Below are positions 8,736-16,411 of a stretch of DNA of 64,000 nt, piece by piece. Under the pieces are notes generated by a model. It searched no databases. It was not told where the DNA came from and saw only the letters and a list, made by a program, of their open reading frames with translations. Made by a program: the position numbers and the translations under genes. The stretch comes from Planctomycetota bacterium (GTDB taxonomy: Bacteria; Planctomycetota; PLA2; JAEUHO01): assembly GCA_029259775.1 (NCBI GenBank), contig JAJDEN010000058.1:124001-188000 (forward strand), written 5' to 3'. Position 1 is the stretch's first letter. Each line of letters starts with the position of its first letter.

Positions 8736-8996
8736 ATGGCCAACAACGACCGATGCGACGACGACCGCCACGAGATCGAGTACAGCGTCGATGGAGAGCC
8801 GGAGCACACGGCGAAGCGCGTCCTCACCGTCCGCGAGATCCTGAAGCGAGCGGGACTCGACCCGAAGGAGCGCTGCCTCGTGCTGATCAAGGGGAAGAAG
8901 CAGTTCTCCTACCGCGATCGCCTCGACGAGGACATCCGCATGCACCCGGGCATGAAGTTCGTGACCGTGTTCTGCGGGCCCGTTCCGGTTTCCTGA
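8736..8996 (+). CDS. Ubiquitin-like protein (multiubiquitin-type domain)
   Basis: 86 residues starting after AGGAGG (spacing 9). After a charged N-terminus (MANNDRCDDDRHEIEYSVDG) it shows the beta-grasp pattern of bacterial Multi_ubiq domains: TVREILKRAGLDPKERCLV, then a D/E-rich strand pair ending IRMHPGMKFVTVF. The protein ends CGPVPVS, so a Gly is followed by five residues. If the Gly is the conjugation site, the tail would need trimming, and the JAB domain encoded two genes downstream is the natural candidate. First gene of a Ubl-E2-JAB/E1 operon; its stop overlaps the next start (TGATG). Confidence 0.8.
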   Translation: MANNDRCDDDRHEIEYSVDGEPEHTAKRVLTVREILKRAGLDPKERCLVLIKGKKQFSYRDRLDEDIRMHPGMKFVTVFCGPVPVS

Positions 8997-9364
8997 TGGT
9001 TGCGCACGCCCGCGACGCTTTCGCCGACGAACTGCGCGGCCTCGGGTTCGACCCCGAGTTGCTGGGCGCAGATCGTGTTGCCTACCCCCTTGTGCCCGAG
9101 CACGGTCGCTTGGCGGGCAGCGATCTGCGTGTGGGCTTGCAGGTCCCCCCCGATTGGCGCCGAACACCTCCGTCGGGTCCACATCTTCAGACAGCCGCGC
9201 TCCCCATCAGCCCGAACGGAGAGCATCCGAACCGCGTCCATGCCAGCGATCCATTCGGTCCGGGCTGGGTCTACCTGAGCCGTCCGTTTCCCGAGGGCTG
9301 GCGCGGCGATTGGCCCGTCGAGAAGTACCTTGCCTACGTCGCCCGGCTGATCGACACGCTATGA
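8996..9364 (+). CDS. Prokaryotic E2-like (UBC-fold) protein, no cysteine
   Basis: 122 residues from the ATG at 8996, coupled to the Ubl stop. It matches the pattern I associate with prokaryotic E2 family E proteins: a strand with GSDLRVGLQVPPDW, then TAALPISPNGEHPNRVHASD, GPGWVYLSRPFPEGWRGDW and a final helix EKYLAYVARLIDTL. No cysteine is present anywhere in the sequence, so it cannot form the thioester of a classical E2. It may act as a binding scaffold, or use His (HPNRVH) for another role. Its stop overlaps the JAB/E1 ATG (ATGA). Confidence 0.75.
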   Translation: MVAHARDAFADELRGLGFDPELLGADRVAYPLVPEHGRLAGSDLRVGLQVPPDWRRTPPSGPHLQTAALPISPNGEHPNRVHASDPFGPGWVYLSRPFPEGWRGDWPVEKYLAYVARLIDTL

Positions 9365-10806
9365 ACTACTCGGTCGCGTTCCCGGCTGCCATCCATCACA
9401 TCCTGATGGACCACCTTGCGCGTGCCGATCGTCAGGAAGACATCTGCTTTGCCTTGTGGAGCCCGAGCACGGGGAGGACGCGCACGACGGCGCTGCTGCA
9501 CCAGGTTCTCCTGCCTGATGAGGGAGATCGGCAGGTGCATGGGAATGCTTCGTTCAACCCCCAGTTCGTAGAGCGCGTACTCGGGCTCGCCCTCGAATCC
9601 GGGGCCGGTGTTGCAATGCTCCACAGCCATCCGTGTCCCGGGTGGCAGCGCTTGAGCCAAGACGACTACGTCGCTGAGTCCGGGCTCGCCCCGGCCTTCA
9701 GCGCGGCGACAGGGTTGCCGTTTCTCGGGCTCACCGTGGGAGCGACGGATGGAACCTGGAGCGCTCGATTCTGGAAGCGGTCAGGCCAGGCGGCCTTCGA
9801 GCCCGCGTGGGCCGAAAGCGTACGTGTCGTCGGTAGCGCCCTCAAGGTTGACTGGTGCGACGACCTGCGGCCTCGTCCAATCCCTGTCCGGGAACAGGAT
9901 CGCACTCGCACAGCCTGGGGCGACCGCGCCCAGGACAACATCTCCAGGCTGACCGTGGGCATCGTCGGCCTGGGAAGCGTGGGCAGCATTGTTGCGGACG
10001 CCTTGGCTCGCACGGGGGTCGGTCGTCTGGTGCTCTTGGATCACGACACCCTCAAGACCGAGAACCTGGACCGGACGGTGAATGCGTTCCCGGGAGACGT
10101 AGGCCAAGCCAAGGTCCAGGTACAGGAGAAGTCGGTCCTGGAGGCGGCCACTACCCAAGGCTTCGAGTGCGTCGCGGAGGACCTGAGCATCTGCGAACCG
10201 GAGGGCCATGCGGCGGCGCTGGACTGCGACGTGATCTTCAGTTGTGTCGATCGTCCGTGGCCCCGAAGCGTGCTCAATTCGATTGCCTATGCGCATCTCA
10301 TCCCCGTGATCGATGGCGGCATAAAGGTCTTCGGCATGCGGGGCAGCGGCCTTCGCGGTGCTGACTGGAAGGCCCACGTCGTGACGATCGAGCACAGATG
10401 CTTGTTGTGCCGAGAGCAGTACAACCCGGCCTTCGTGCAGATGGAGCGCGAGGGCCACCTCGACGACCCGTCCTACCTCGAAGGGCTTCCCGCTGATTCC
10501 GATTTGCTGGCGCGCCAGAACGTGCTGGCCTTCAGCATGGGTTGCGCATCGCTGGAACTCTGCCAGTTCATCATGTTGGTGATTACGGCTGCGGGTATCG
10601 GGGCTGACTTCGCCCAGAACTACCACCTGGTCACCGGGACCATCGATGTGGATGCGAGCGACTGCGAGGCGGGCTGTGAGTTCCCGCAGATCGCCGCCAT
10701 GGGAGACCGCGCCCCGCATCCGGGGACTTCGCCGCACGCTGCCGCGCAGAAAGCGCGGACAGAGAGGCGACAAGCAGCGCGCAATGTGTACGGGAGACAA
10801 GGATGA
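9361..10806 (+). CDS. JAB deubiquitinase-E1 (ThiF) fusion protein
   Basis: 481 residues in two enzymatic parts. The N-terminal JAB/JAMM peptidase (about 1-150) has HSHP at 88-91, then S99 and D101/D102, the zinc ligands of the family. The C-terminal E1/ThiF domain (about 190-440) has the nucleotide loop GLGSVG at 203-208 followed by LVLLDHDTLKTENLDR, which binds ATP and the Ubl C-terminus. CLLC at 347-350 offers a catalytic or structural cysteine. Such fusions both process and activate the partner Ubl. It overlaps E2 upstream and the small gene at 10803 downstream, so all four genes are translationally linked. Confidence 0.88.
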   Translation: MNYSVAFPAAIHHILMDHLARADRQEDICFALWSPSTGRTRTTALLHQVLLPDEGDRQVHGNASFNPQFVERVLGLALESGAGVAMLHSHPCPGWQRLSQDDYVAESGLAPAFSAATGLPFLGLTVGATDGTWSARFWKRSGQAAFEPAWAESVRVVGSALKVDWCDDLRPRPIPVREQDRTRTAWGDRAQDNISRLTVGIVGLGSVGSIVADALARTGVGRLVLLDHDTLKTENLDRTVNAFPGDVGQAKVQVQEKSVLEAATTQGFECVAEDLSICEPEGHAAALDCDVIFSCVDRPWPRSVLNSIAYAHLIPVIDGGIKVFGMRGSGLRGADWKAHVVTIEHRCLLCREQYNPAFVQMEREGHLDDPSYLEGLPADSDLLARQNVLAFSMGCASLELCQFIMLVITAAGIGADFAQNYHLVTGTIDVDASDCEAGCEFPQIAAMGDRAPHPGTSPHAAAQKARTERRQAARNVYGRQG

Positions 10807-11093
10807 GCACTACGTTCAAGGTCGCGCACCTCCGGGAGCAGGGGCAGGACATGATCATCGTCCTCGTCTCGAACTCGTTTGGGCGGAAGTCGGCGCAGGA
10901 GAGAGCGGAGGTGGCCGCAGAGTTGCAGGCGTGCGCCACCTCGGCAGGGTTGCGCGGCGAGGTCGTGCCTGTGTGGGACGGTGGCGGCGGCCGCTTGGCC
11001 TTCCTTGCGCCCAGGGAATGGCATCCGTTCTTTCAGAGCCTCTCGTTGCAGGACGTGGCCGCTAACATCAACGGGAACCTGACCTGCGGATAG
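10803..11093 (+). CDS. Small conserved partner of the Ubl/E1 operon
   Basis: 96 residues; the ATG overlaps the stop of the JAB/E1 gene (ATGA). No enzyme motif is visible. The central part ACATSAGLRGEVVPVWDGGGG and the WHPFFQSLSLQDVAANING end look like a compact alpha/beta fold. Small proteins of this look accompany ThiF genes in other bacteria as far as I recall. Translational coupling suggests a stoichiometric partner or an E1 adaptor. Function unknown. Confidence 0.75.
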   Translation: MSTTFKVAHLREQGQDMIIVLVSNSFGRKSAQERAEVAAELQACATSAGLRGEVVPVWDGGGGRLAFLAPREWHPFFQSLSLQDVAANINGNLTCG

Positions 11094-11133
11094 CAGCGTC
11101 GGGCAGGCCACAAACTGTGAGGGAGAACCACCG

Positions 11134-11568
11134 ATGTCGTGGCCGGGTGCCGTCCTCAGGGTGTTGGAGTTCTGGAGGCGAAAACCTCGTCTGCGAATCG
11201 GGGCGGAGGTCCGACCGGACCGCGTGGCCAACACAGGCTGGAACTCTCCGGCGATCTACCTGCCGACCCTCTTCCTGCGCATCGTGAATCTGTCTTCAGA
11301 AGCCGTCGTCGTGACTCACGTGCGGGTTCAGCATGGAGATGGCCTGGCTTCCCACGAGTTCCCTGCCATGCGACTGGAGCCACGAGCCTTGGTGGAGGTA
11401 GACGTGGAGGTCGGCGGTTCGAGTCCCGAACTTGCGCTGGCCTCCGCAAGCGATGCATGGCTGGAGGACTCGACAGCAAAGCGGCATCGATTGCCGAACC
11501 TGGCCGGGCTACTCGGAGAACTCGAACGTGCCGTCGAGGCGATCGAGGAGGGGCGATGCCCCATGTAG
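11134..11568 (+). CDS. Hypothetical protein
   Basis: 144 residues. The first roughly 50 residues are basic (RRKPRLRIGAEVRPDRV); the middle reads as beta strands (LFLRIVNLSSEAVVVTHVRVQH, EPRALVEVDVEV), and the end is helical. The overall pattern resembles small immunoglobulin-like or sensor domains that sit beside membrane or defence proteins, but I do not recognise it. Its last 13 bases overlap the next gene, indicating co-expression with the zinc-binding protein at 11556. Confidence 0.6.
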   Translation: MSWPGAVLRVLEFWRRKPRLRIGAEVRPDRVANTGWNSPAIYLPTLFLRIVNLSSEAVVVTHVRVQHGDGLASHEFPAMRLEPRALVEVDVEVGGSSPELALASASDAWLEDSTAKRHRLPNLAGLLGELERAVEAIEEGRCPM

Positions 11569-12440
11569 GAGAATGCGCTCTGTGCCGTGAACAGCGCGAA
11601 CTGTGCTGTAGCCACATCCTGCCGAAGTTCGTCTTTCGGTGGAAGAAGAAGACCGCTGTTGGCGGTATCCGTCAACTCTCCGATCCCAACCGGCGCATCC
11701 AAGACGGCTGGAAGGAGCCTCTACTCTGCCGTGAGTGCGAGGAGCGCTTTCAGAAGGTCGAGACGCCCTTCGCGGAGCGTGTCTTTGTCCCGGTCCACTA
11801 CGGGACGGCACCGGCCATAATCCCTTACGAGGATTGGGCGCTGCGATTTGCTGTCTCTGTGTCGTGGCGTGTTCTCGTCACGTCTCAGCGGCTCGGCCTT
11901 GGCCACGTCCCGGCGAGTCAGATGGCTGCGATCGAGAAGGCGGAGGAGGCGTGGCGGGCGTTCCTGCTGGGCCATGAACCGCACCCGGGGCCCCACGAGC
12001 AGCACATGCTCATCGTCACGATGATCGACGAGAGCACGATGGGCAAGCAGAGCGGACATCTCAACACCTACCTCTACCGCGCTGGCCAGGTCGATCTCCT
12101 TGCGAACGAGCACGTCGCGTACACGTACGCGAAGATGGGTCGGATTCACATCGTCGGTTTCATTGACGAGCGCCATCGCAAGAAGTGGAAGGGGACCAAG
12201 ATTTCGCTGAGGCGCGGGCGGTTCGACCTGAGCGGTCGCTATGGCGTTCCCGAGTGGCTCTGGTCGTACTGGAACGAGAAGGCGGAGGCCGTCGGCAACG
12301 TTCACGATCAGATGTCGGAGCGCCAGCGAAAGGTCGTGCGCGACACGTTGAAGAAGAACGCCGTGGAGTTCCTTGGATCAGAGACCTGGTTGGCGCAACA
12401 GGTTGACCTTGGTCTTGATCCTGATCGGGCGCACAACTAA
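11556..12440 (+). CDS. Treble-clef (HNH-like) zinc-binding protein of unknown function
   Basis: 294 residues; start chosen at 11556, overlapping the previous gene, because the frame upstream lacks coding character. CALC at 7-10, CCSHILPKF at 17-25 and LLCREC at about 65-70 form the paired Cys/His knuckles of an HNH-like treble clef in which SHI/LPK is a recurring signature. The remainder is helical and basic with no second recognised domain. Similar C..C-SHI-C..C proteins occur in phage-defence neighbourhoods as candidate nucleases. Nuclease activity is not proven by the sequence. Confidence 0.65.
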   Translation: MPHVGECALCREQRELCCSHILPKFVFRWKKKTAVGGIRQLSDPNRRIQDGWKEPLLCRECEERFQKVETPFAERVFVPVHYGTAPAIIPYEDWALRFAVSVSWRVLVTSQRLGLGHVPASQMAAIEKAEEAWRAFLLGHEPHPGPHEQHMLIVTMIDESTMGKQSGHLNTYLYRAGQVDLLANEHVAYTYAKMGRIHIVGFIDERHRKKWKGTKISLRRGRFDLSGRYGVPEWLWSYWNEKAEAVGNVHDQMSERQRKVVRDTLKKNAVEFLGSETWLAQQVDLGLDPDRAHN

Positions 12441-12469
12441 AACGGCTCTCCTACCCGGAGCCCACGCCC

Positions 12470-12907
12470 ATGCCCAACATCGCCGTCGTTCTCAAAGAAG
12501 AGATCACCCGCCTTGCGCGCAAGGAAGTGAAGACCCAAGTCGGCCCGCTGAAGAAGGTCGTCGCCGAGCAGCGCAGGACTATCGCAGCACTGAAGCGCCA
12601 GGTCGCCACCCTCGAACGCAACCAGTCCTTCTTGAACAAGCAGGAGAAGAAGCGCCTCGGTAAGAAGCCGAAGGCCGAGGCCGCAAAGGGCGTCAGGTTT
12701 TCCCCGAAGTGGGTGGCCTCCGACCGTGAACGTCTAGGGCTGTCCGCCAAGGACTACGGCCTGCTCGTCGGCGTCTCCATGTTGACGATTTACAACTGGG
12801 AAAAGGGCAAGTCGAAGCCGCAGGCGAAGGCGTTGGCCGGATGGGCGGCTGTTCGAGGCATCGGAAAGCGTGAGGCGTTGAAGCGGTTGGAGTTGTTGGA
12901 GGGGTAG
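12470..12907 (+). CDS. Coiled-coil protein with C-terminal HTH
   Basis: 145 residues. Residues 1-70 are a Lys/Glu-rich coiled coil (PLKKVVAEQRRTIAALKRQ). The last 65 form a helix-turn-helix: LRERLGLS-type start (RERLGLSAKDYGLLVGVS), then TIYNWEKGKSKPQAKALAGW, ending AVRGIGKREALKRLELLEG. The same C-terminal domain ends the gene at 15854, and a truncated copy lies at 23733. It looks like a DNA-binding or antitoxin-like accessory protein that recurs at module boundaries in this island. Confidence 0.7.
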   Translation: MPNIAVVLKEEITRLARKEVKTQVGPLKKVVAEQRRTIAALKRQVATLERNQSFLNKQEKKRLGKKPKAEAAKGVRFSPKWVASDRERLGLSAKDYGLLVGVSMLTIYNWEKGKSKPQAKALAGWAAVRGIGKREALKRLELLEG

Positions 12908-13029
12908 GGTGCGGGCCGCGAAGCGGGAGATCAGCAACGTTGCCGTGCGGGCTGGAGTTGGGTACGCAGGGGCTGTCCGCCTATCGCCTTAGGATTCTCA
13001 TGGTTTGTTATCGCCATCGGAGAATTGGC

Positions 13030-13401
13030 ATGTATTCGATTCCTGTAGCCGCGCCCGCCCCGCAACCAGTGAACTGGGGCAAGGTCATCGTGGCGGGCCT
13101 TGGCGCGATCGCCATGTGGAAGGTCCTCCAAGAACTCACGGACGATGACTTCGGCGACGGCGAGTATCCCCGGGCCGTGCGGCGAGACCTGATCGACGAG
13201 CACGTCGAAGCGGAGGGGTGCAACTGCCCGGACTGTGGTCGCCGGGTGCCCCGGTCGTCCCTCTCCGTGGACCACAAGTGGCCCATGTCCAGGGGCGGTC
13301 GCACATCGCTCAACAACGCCCGGGTGATCTGCCGATCCTGCAACTCTCGCAAGGGTGCCCGGGCAAACGTCTTCGACTGGTTGAGCGGAGTGCGGGCATA
13401 G
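13030..13401 (+). CDS. HNH endonuclease with N-terminal hydrophobic segment
   Basis: 123 residues. GGAGA lies six bases before the ATG. A hydrophobic stretch (VIVAGLGAIAMW, about 17-30) could anchor it or pack against a partner. The HNH domain is complete: CPDCGRRVPRSSLSVDHKWP with the catalytic DH, then GGRTSLNNARVICRSCNSRKG with the N and second Cys pair. It cuts nucleic acid by family. It is followed after four bases by the DUF4263 gene and then a helicase, so it is the first gene of a three-gene nuclease/helicase module. Confidence 0.85.
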   Translation: MYSIPVAAPAPQPVNWGKVIVAGLGAIAMWKVLQELTDDDFGDGEYPRAVRRDLIDEHVEAEGCNCPDCGRRVPRSSLSVDHKWPMSRGGRTSLNNARVICRSCNSRKGARANVFDWLSGVRA

Positions 13402-13405
13402 ACCT

Positions 13406-13996
13406 GTGACTGACGACGACCGCTGGCCGGACAACAGATGCGTTCCTCCGGGTACTCGCCCCAACTCAGTTCTCGACCGCCTGCGCGTCGTGATCGATGA
13501 AGCCCGCGACGAGCGTCCCATCCAGGAGTTTCTTGCGAGGCACCCGTACGTCTTGAGCCCACTCCTCCCCCCTGGCAGGAAGATGTGGGCGTTCGACCGC
13601 CCTCGATTCGGAGCCGAGTTCATTCCGGACTTCCTGCTTGCTACGGAGACCTCGTCAGGTGTCCAGTGGCGGCTCATCGAGTTGGAGAGCCCCACCAAGC
13701 AGATCCTCACTCAAGCCGGAACACCGACGGCGGCTCTGACGCAGGCCCTCTCGCAAGTCCGCGATTGGCGTGGGTGGATTCGAGCCAACGTCGCCTATGC
13801 CCAGGGGGAGTTGCGTCTTGCCAACCTGGACGCCGAGTGCAGTGCCTTCGTCGTTATCGGGCGCCGGGGCTCCATCCCCGATCGGCACACCCGCCGCTAC
13901 GCAGAACTGTCCAGAGGTGGAACGGAGATCATGACCTACGATCGGCTCCTTGACGCAGCCGCTCGCTGGACTCGCATGGAGACAGGAGATGGATAA
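13406..13996 (+). CDS. DUF4263 / Shedu SduA-like nuclease-fold protein
   Basis: 196 residues, GTG start four bases after the HNH stop. The pattern is that of the Shedu SduA C-terminal domain: RPIQEFLARHPYVL, then FIPDFLLA with Asp 75, LIELESP with Glu 92 and Glu 94, and ALTQALSQVRDW, a PD-(D/E)XK-like arrangement. Stand-alone SduA proteins are longer, with an N-terminal sensor; here only the core is present and a helicase is encoded next with an eight-base overlap. It probably acts with the helicase rather than alone. Confidence 0.75.
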   Translation: MTDDDRWPDNRCVPPGTRPNSVLDRLRVVIDEARDERPIQEFLARHPYVLSPLLPPGRKMWAFDRPRFGAEFIPDFLLATETSSGVQWRLIELESPTKQILTQAGTPTAALTQALSQVRDWRGWIRANVAYAQGELRLANLDAECSAFVVIGRRGSIPDRHTRRYAELSRGGTEIMTYDRLLDAAARWTRMETGDG

Positions 13997-15854
13997 CCAG
14001 GAGATCGCTGCGTTCTTTCGTGACACGCAGGTCAACATCGAGGGGAATCGGGCGCTACGCGAGCCTCAGCGGGACGCCTATCGTAAGACTCGGGAGCACT
14101 TCGCCGAGAGTACGACGGCGGGGTACGTCCAGTTGCCAGTTGGATGCGGAAAGACGGGGCTCATGGGCGTGACGCCCTTTGGGATCAGCCGGGGGCGCGT
14201 CCTGATTGTCGTGCCGAACTTGACCATACGTGACAACGTCATGCGTGAACTCGACATCTCGAACCCGAACTGCTTCTACCGGAAGCGGGGCGTGTTCGAG
14301 CCGCAAGACGGTCCCTTCCTTGCGGAACTTCGGCGCGGAGCGAATGTCCACGACTCCGATGCGGCACACATCGTCGTCGCCAACATCCAGCAGTTCGCAC
14401 GCGAAGGCAGCCGATGGTACGAGCAGTTCAATCGTGACTACTTCCAGATGATCCTCGTTGACGAAGGGCATCACAACGTCGCAGCCAGTTGGTCGCGTCT
14501 CTTCGAGTACTTCGGGGACGCCCTGGTGATCTCGTACACAGCCACCCCCATGCGATCGGATGGGCAGCAGGTGTTTGGCCAGCGGCTGTACGCCTACAGT
14601 TATGCGCGGTCGATGATGATGCGTTTCATCGCGCCCATCGATGCGGTCTTCGTAAAGCCGGAACGCATCTCATTCACGATCGAGGGAGAGAACCGCGTCG
14701 TCGGCATCGACGAGGTGTTGGAGATGCGCGAGAAGAACTGGTTCAGCAGAGGAGTAGCGCTCTCTGAGGCTTCCAACCGGCACATTGCCAATGCCGCCAT
14801 TTCCAAACTCAACGAAGTCCGTGAGCACGGTCGTCCGCGCCAAATCATCGCTGTCGCCTGTTCGATCCGACATGCTGAACAGGTTGCTGGGATCTTTCGT
14901 GAGTCCGGCCTCAGGACGGATGTGCTGCACAGCAGGCTGCCCAAGGAAACCCGCGATGACATCGAAGCGCGACTGCGGAGCGGGGCAACGGATGCGGTCG
15001 TGCAGATCCAGATCCTAGGTGAGGGATACGATCTCAGCACGCTGTCCGTTGCTGCGGTGTTTCGGCCCTATCGGAGTCTTCCGCCCTATATCCAGTTCGT
15101 CGGGCGGGTTCTCCGACTGGCTACACCCGACATCCCTGACTCACCGGGGAACCGGACCTTCTTGGTCTCTCACGTCGGCATGAACGACGAACGGTGGTGG
15201 GAGGACTTCCGGCAGTTTGATCAGGATGATCAGTCTTTCTTCCAGGAGTTCCTCGTCGGCGAGCACGACGAGGAAGTCGAAGGGGATGGGGAAGAGCGGA
15301 CCCGCCTGAGCCTCCGTCCGTTCATGCGAATCCTTGACGAAACGGTTCGGACCTACATCCAGAGGGGTTTCCTCCGCGAAGTGGACGAGCAGTTGATTGG
15401 TGAGGTGTTCGAGGCGATCCGGTCGAAGGGATTCGAGCCCTCCGAGTTCGGCTTGGACGAAGACGTAGTGCGGGCGCGGTTGGAGATGGCCGCTCAGGCA
15501 GAGATCGAAGTGCAGGCAACGCCGCTGCTCGTCCAGCCTCAGCGTCGGAGGGAGGCCCTTAGGCAACGTCTTCCCCAGGAGGCGCGGTCGATCGCTCATA
15601 CGGTGGCAAGCAGGCTTGATCTCAACCTTGGGGGCGGCGACCTAATTCGGCACTTCCCTGGTCGAGGCACATCAAACTCCAGCATCCTTGTGACGCTCGC
15701 GGCCAAGATGCAGAACGAGAAGATGGGCATCCAGTCCAAGATGCGATCCGAGGCGTCCTTGGAGCAAGTCGAAGAGGCCGTTGCCGCGTCGGCGGACTTG
15801 GCGGACGCCCTCACGGCGTTCGTCCGATCGAAACTGGCTGGGACGGGCGACTGA
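13989..15854 (+). CDS. DEAD/DEAH-like superfamily 2 helicase
   Basis: 621 residues from the ATG at 13989. It has Q-type entry REPQRDAYRKT (25-35), Walker A PVGCGKTG at 50-57, Walker B variant DEGH at 158-161, motif III SYTATP at 182-187, and motif VI QFVGRVLR at 369-376 after the typical GEGYD (344-348). The C-terminal 240 residues are acidic then helical with no nuclease motif. It resembles the helicase subunit of type III/ResIII restriction systems and of several defence systems. It overlaps the DUF4263 gene upstream and touches the HTH gene downstream (TGATG). Confidence 0.88.
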   Translation: MDNQEIAAFFRDTQVNIEGNRALREPQRDAYRKTREHFAESTTAGYVQLPVGCGKTGLMGVTPFGISRGRVLIVVPNLTIRDNVMRELDISNPNCFYRKRGVFEPQDGPFLAELRRGANVHDSDAAHIVVANIQQFAREGSRWYEQFNRDYFQMILVDEGHHNVAASWSRLFEYFGDALVISYTATPMRSDGQQVFGQRLYAYSYARSMMMRFIAPIDAVFVKPERISFTIEGENRVVGIDEVLEMREKNWFSRGVALSEASNRHIANAAISKLNEVREHGRPRQIIAVACSIRHAEQVAGIFRESGLRTDVLHSRLPKETRDDIEARLRSGATDAVVQIQILGEGYDLSTLSVAAVFRPYRSLPPYIQFVGRVLRLATPDIPDSPGNRTFLVSHVGMNDERWWEDFRQFDQDDQSFFQEFLVGEHDEEVEGDGEERTRLSLRPFMRILDETVRTYIQRGFLREVDEQLIGEVFEAIRSKGFEPSEFGLDEDVVRARLEMAAQAEIEVQATPLLVQPQRRREALRQRLPQEARSIAHTVASRLDLNLGGGDLIRHFPGRGTSNSSILVTLAAKMQNEKMGIQSKMRSEASLEQVEEAVAASADLADALTAFVRSKLAGTGD

Positions 15855-16303
15855 TGGCACGGGTGAGGTCGATACTAAGAAGATGCGTAGTTGAAGAAGC
15901 CAAGGGGGAGCGCACTTGCAAGAGAACGGGGGCCAAGATCGCTCCTGGTAGCCCGTCCTTGGTCGTCTTCAAGGCAGGACATCGAGACGGGGCTTACTCG
16001 CCTCACGCTGCGCGTGAAATGATCGAACATGCCCACGGGCTGCTTGACGCTTTGCTCGCCGAACTCGACGATGCCGAGGAGGCGGCGGTCGTCTTTGACC
16101 CTCGTGAGTTGAAGGCTGAGCGGCGTCGGCTCGGCCTGACCACGCAGCAGTACGGCCTCCTCCTGGGCGCGTCGGCGGCAAGCGTCTCGAACTGGGAGCG
16201 CGGCAAGACCCAGCCAAGGGCCACCGCGTTGGCTGCTTGGAGCAAGGTGCGCGGCATCGGCAAGCGCGAGGCGCTAAGGCGGATGGAGTTGTTGGAGGGG
16301 TAG
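15854..16303 (+). CDS. HTH protein with zinc-finger-like N-terminus
   Basis: 149 residues, start overlapping the helicase stop. The N-terminus carries Cys12 and Cys22 (LRRCVVEEAKGERTCKRTG) and a general appearance of a small metal or nucleic-acid binding module. The C-terminal HTH is related to the one in the gene at 12470: RRRLGLTTQQYGLLLGAS, SVSNWERGKTQPRATALAAW, ending VRGIGKREALRRMELLEG. It probably regulates the HNH-DUF4263-helicase operon, which it closes. Confidence 0.72.
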   Translation: MARVRSILRRCVVEEAKGERTCKRTGAKIAPGSPSLVVFKAGHRDGAYSPHAAREMIEHAHGLLDALLAELDDAEEAAVVFDPRELKAERRRLGLTTQQYGLLLGASAASVSNWERGKTQPRATALAAWSKVRGIGKREALRRMELLEG

Positions 16304-16411
16304 GGGGTGGATTGCCTCGCGGTGGCGCCATTGGGGCCGTAGATGCCCCCGAATTCGACCTCGCGGCATTGTCTTACGTGTCACCCGCCGAGGTTTGTTC
16401 TGATGAACCAG

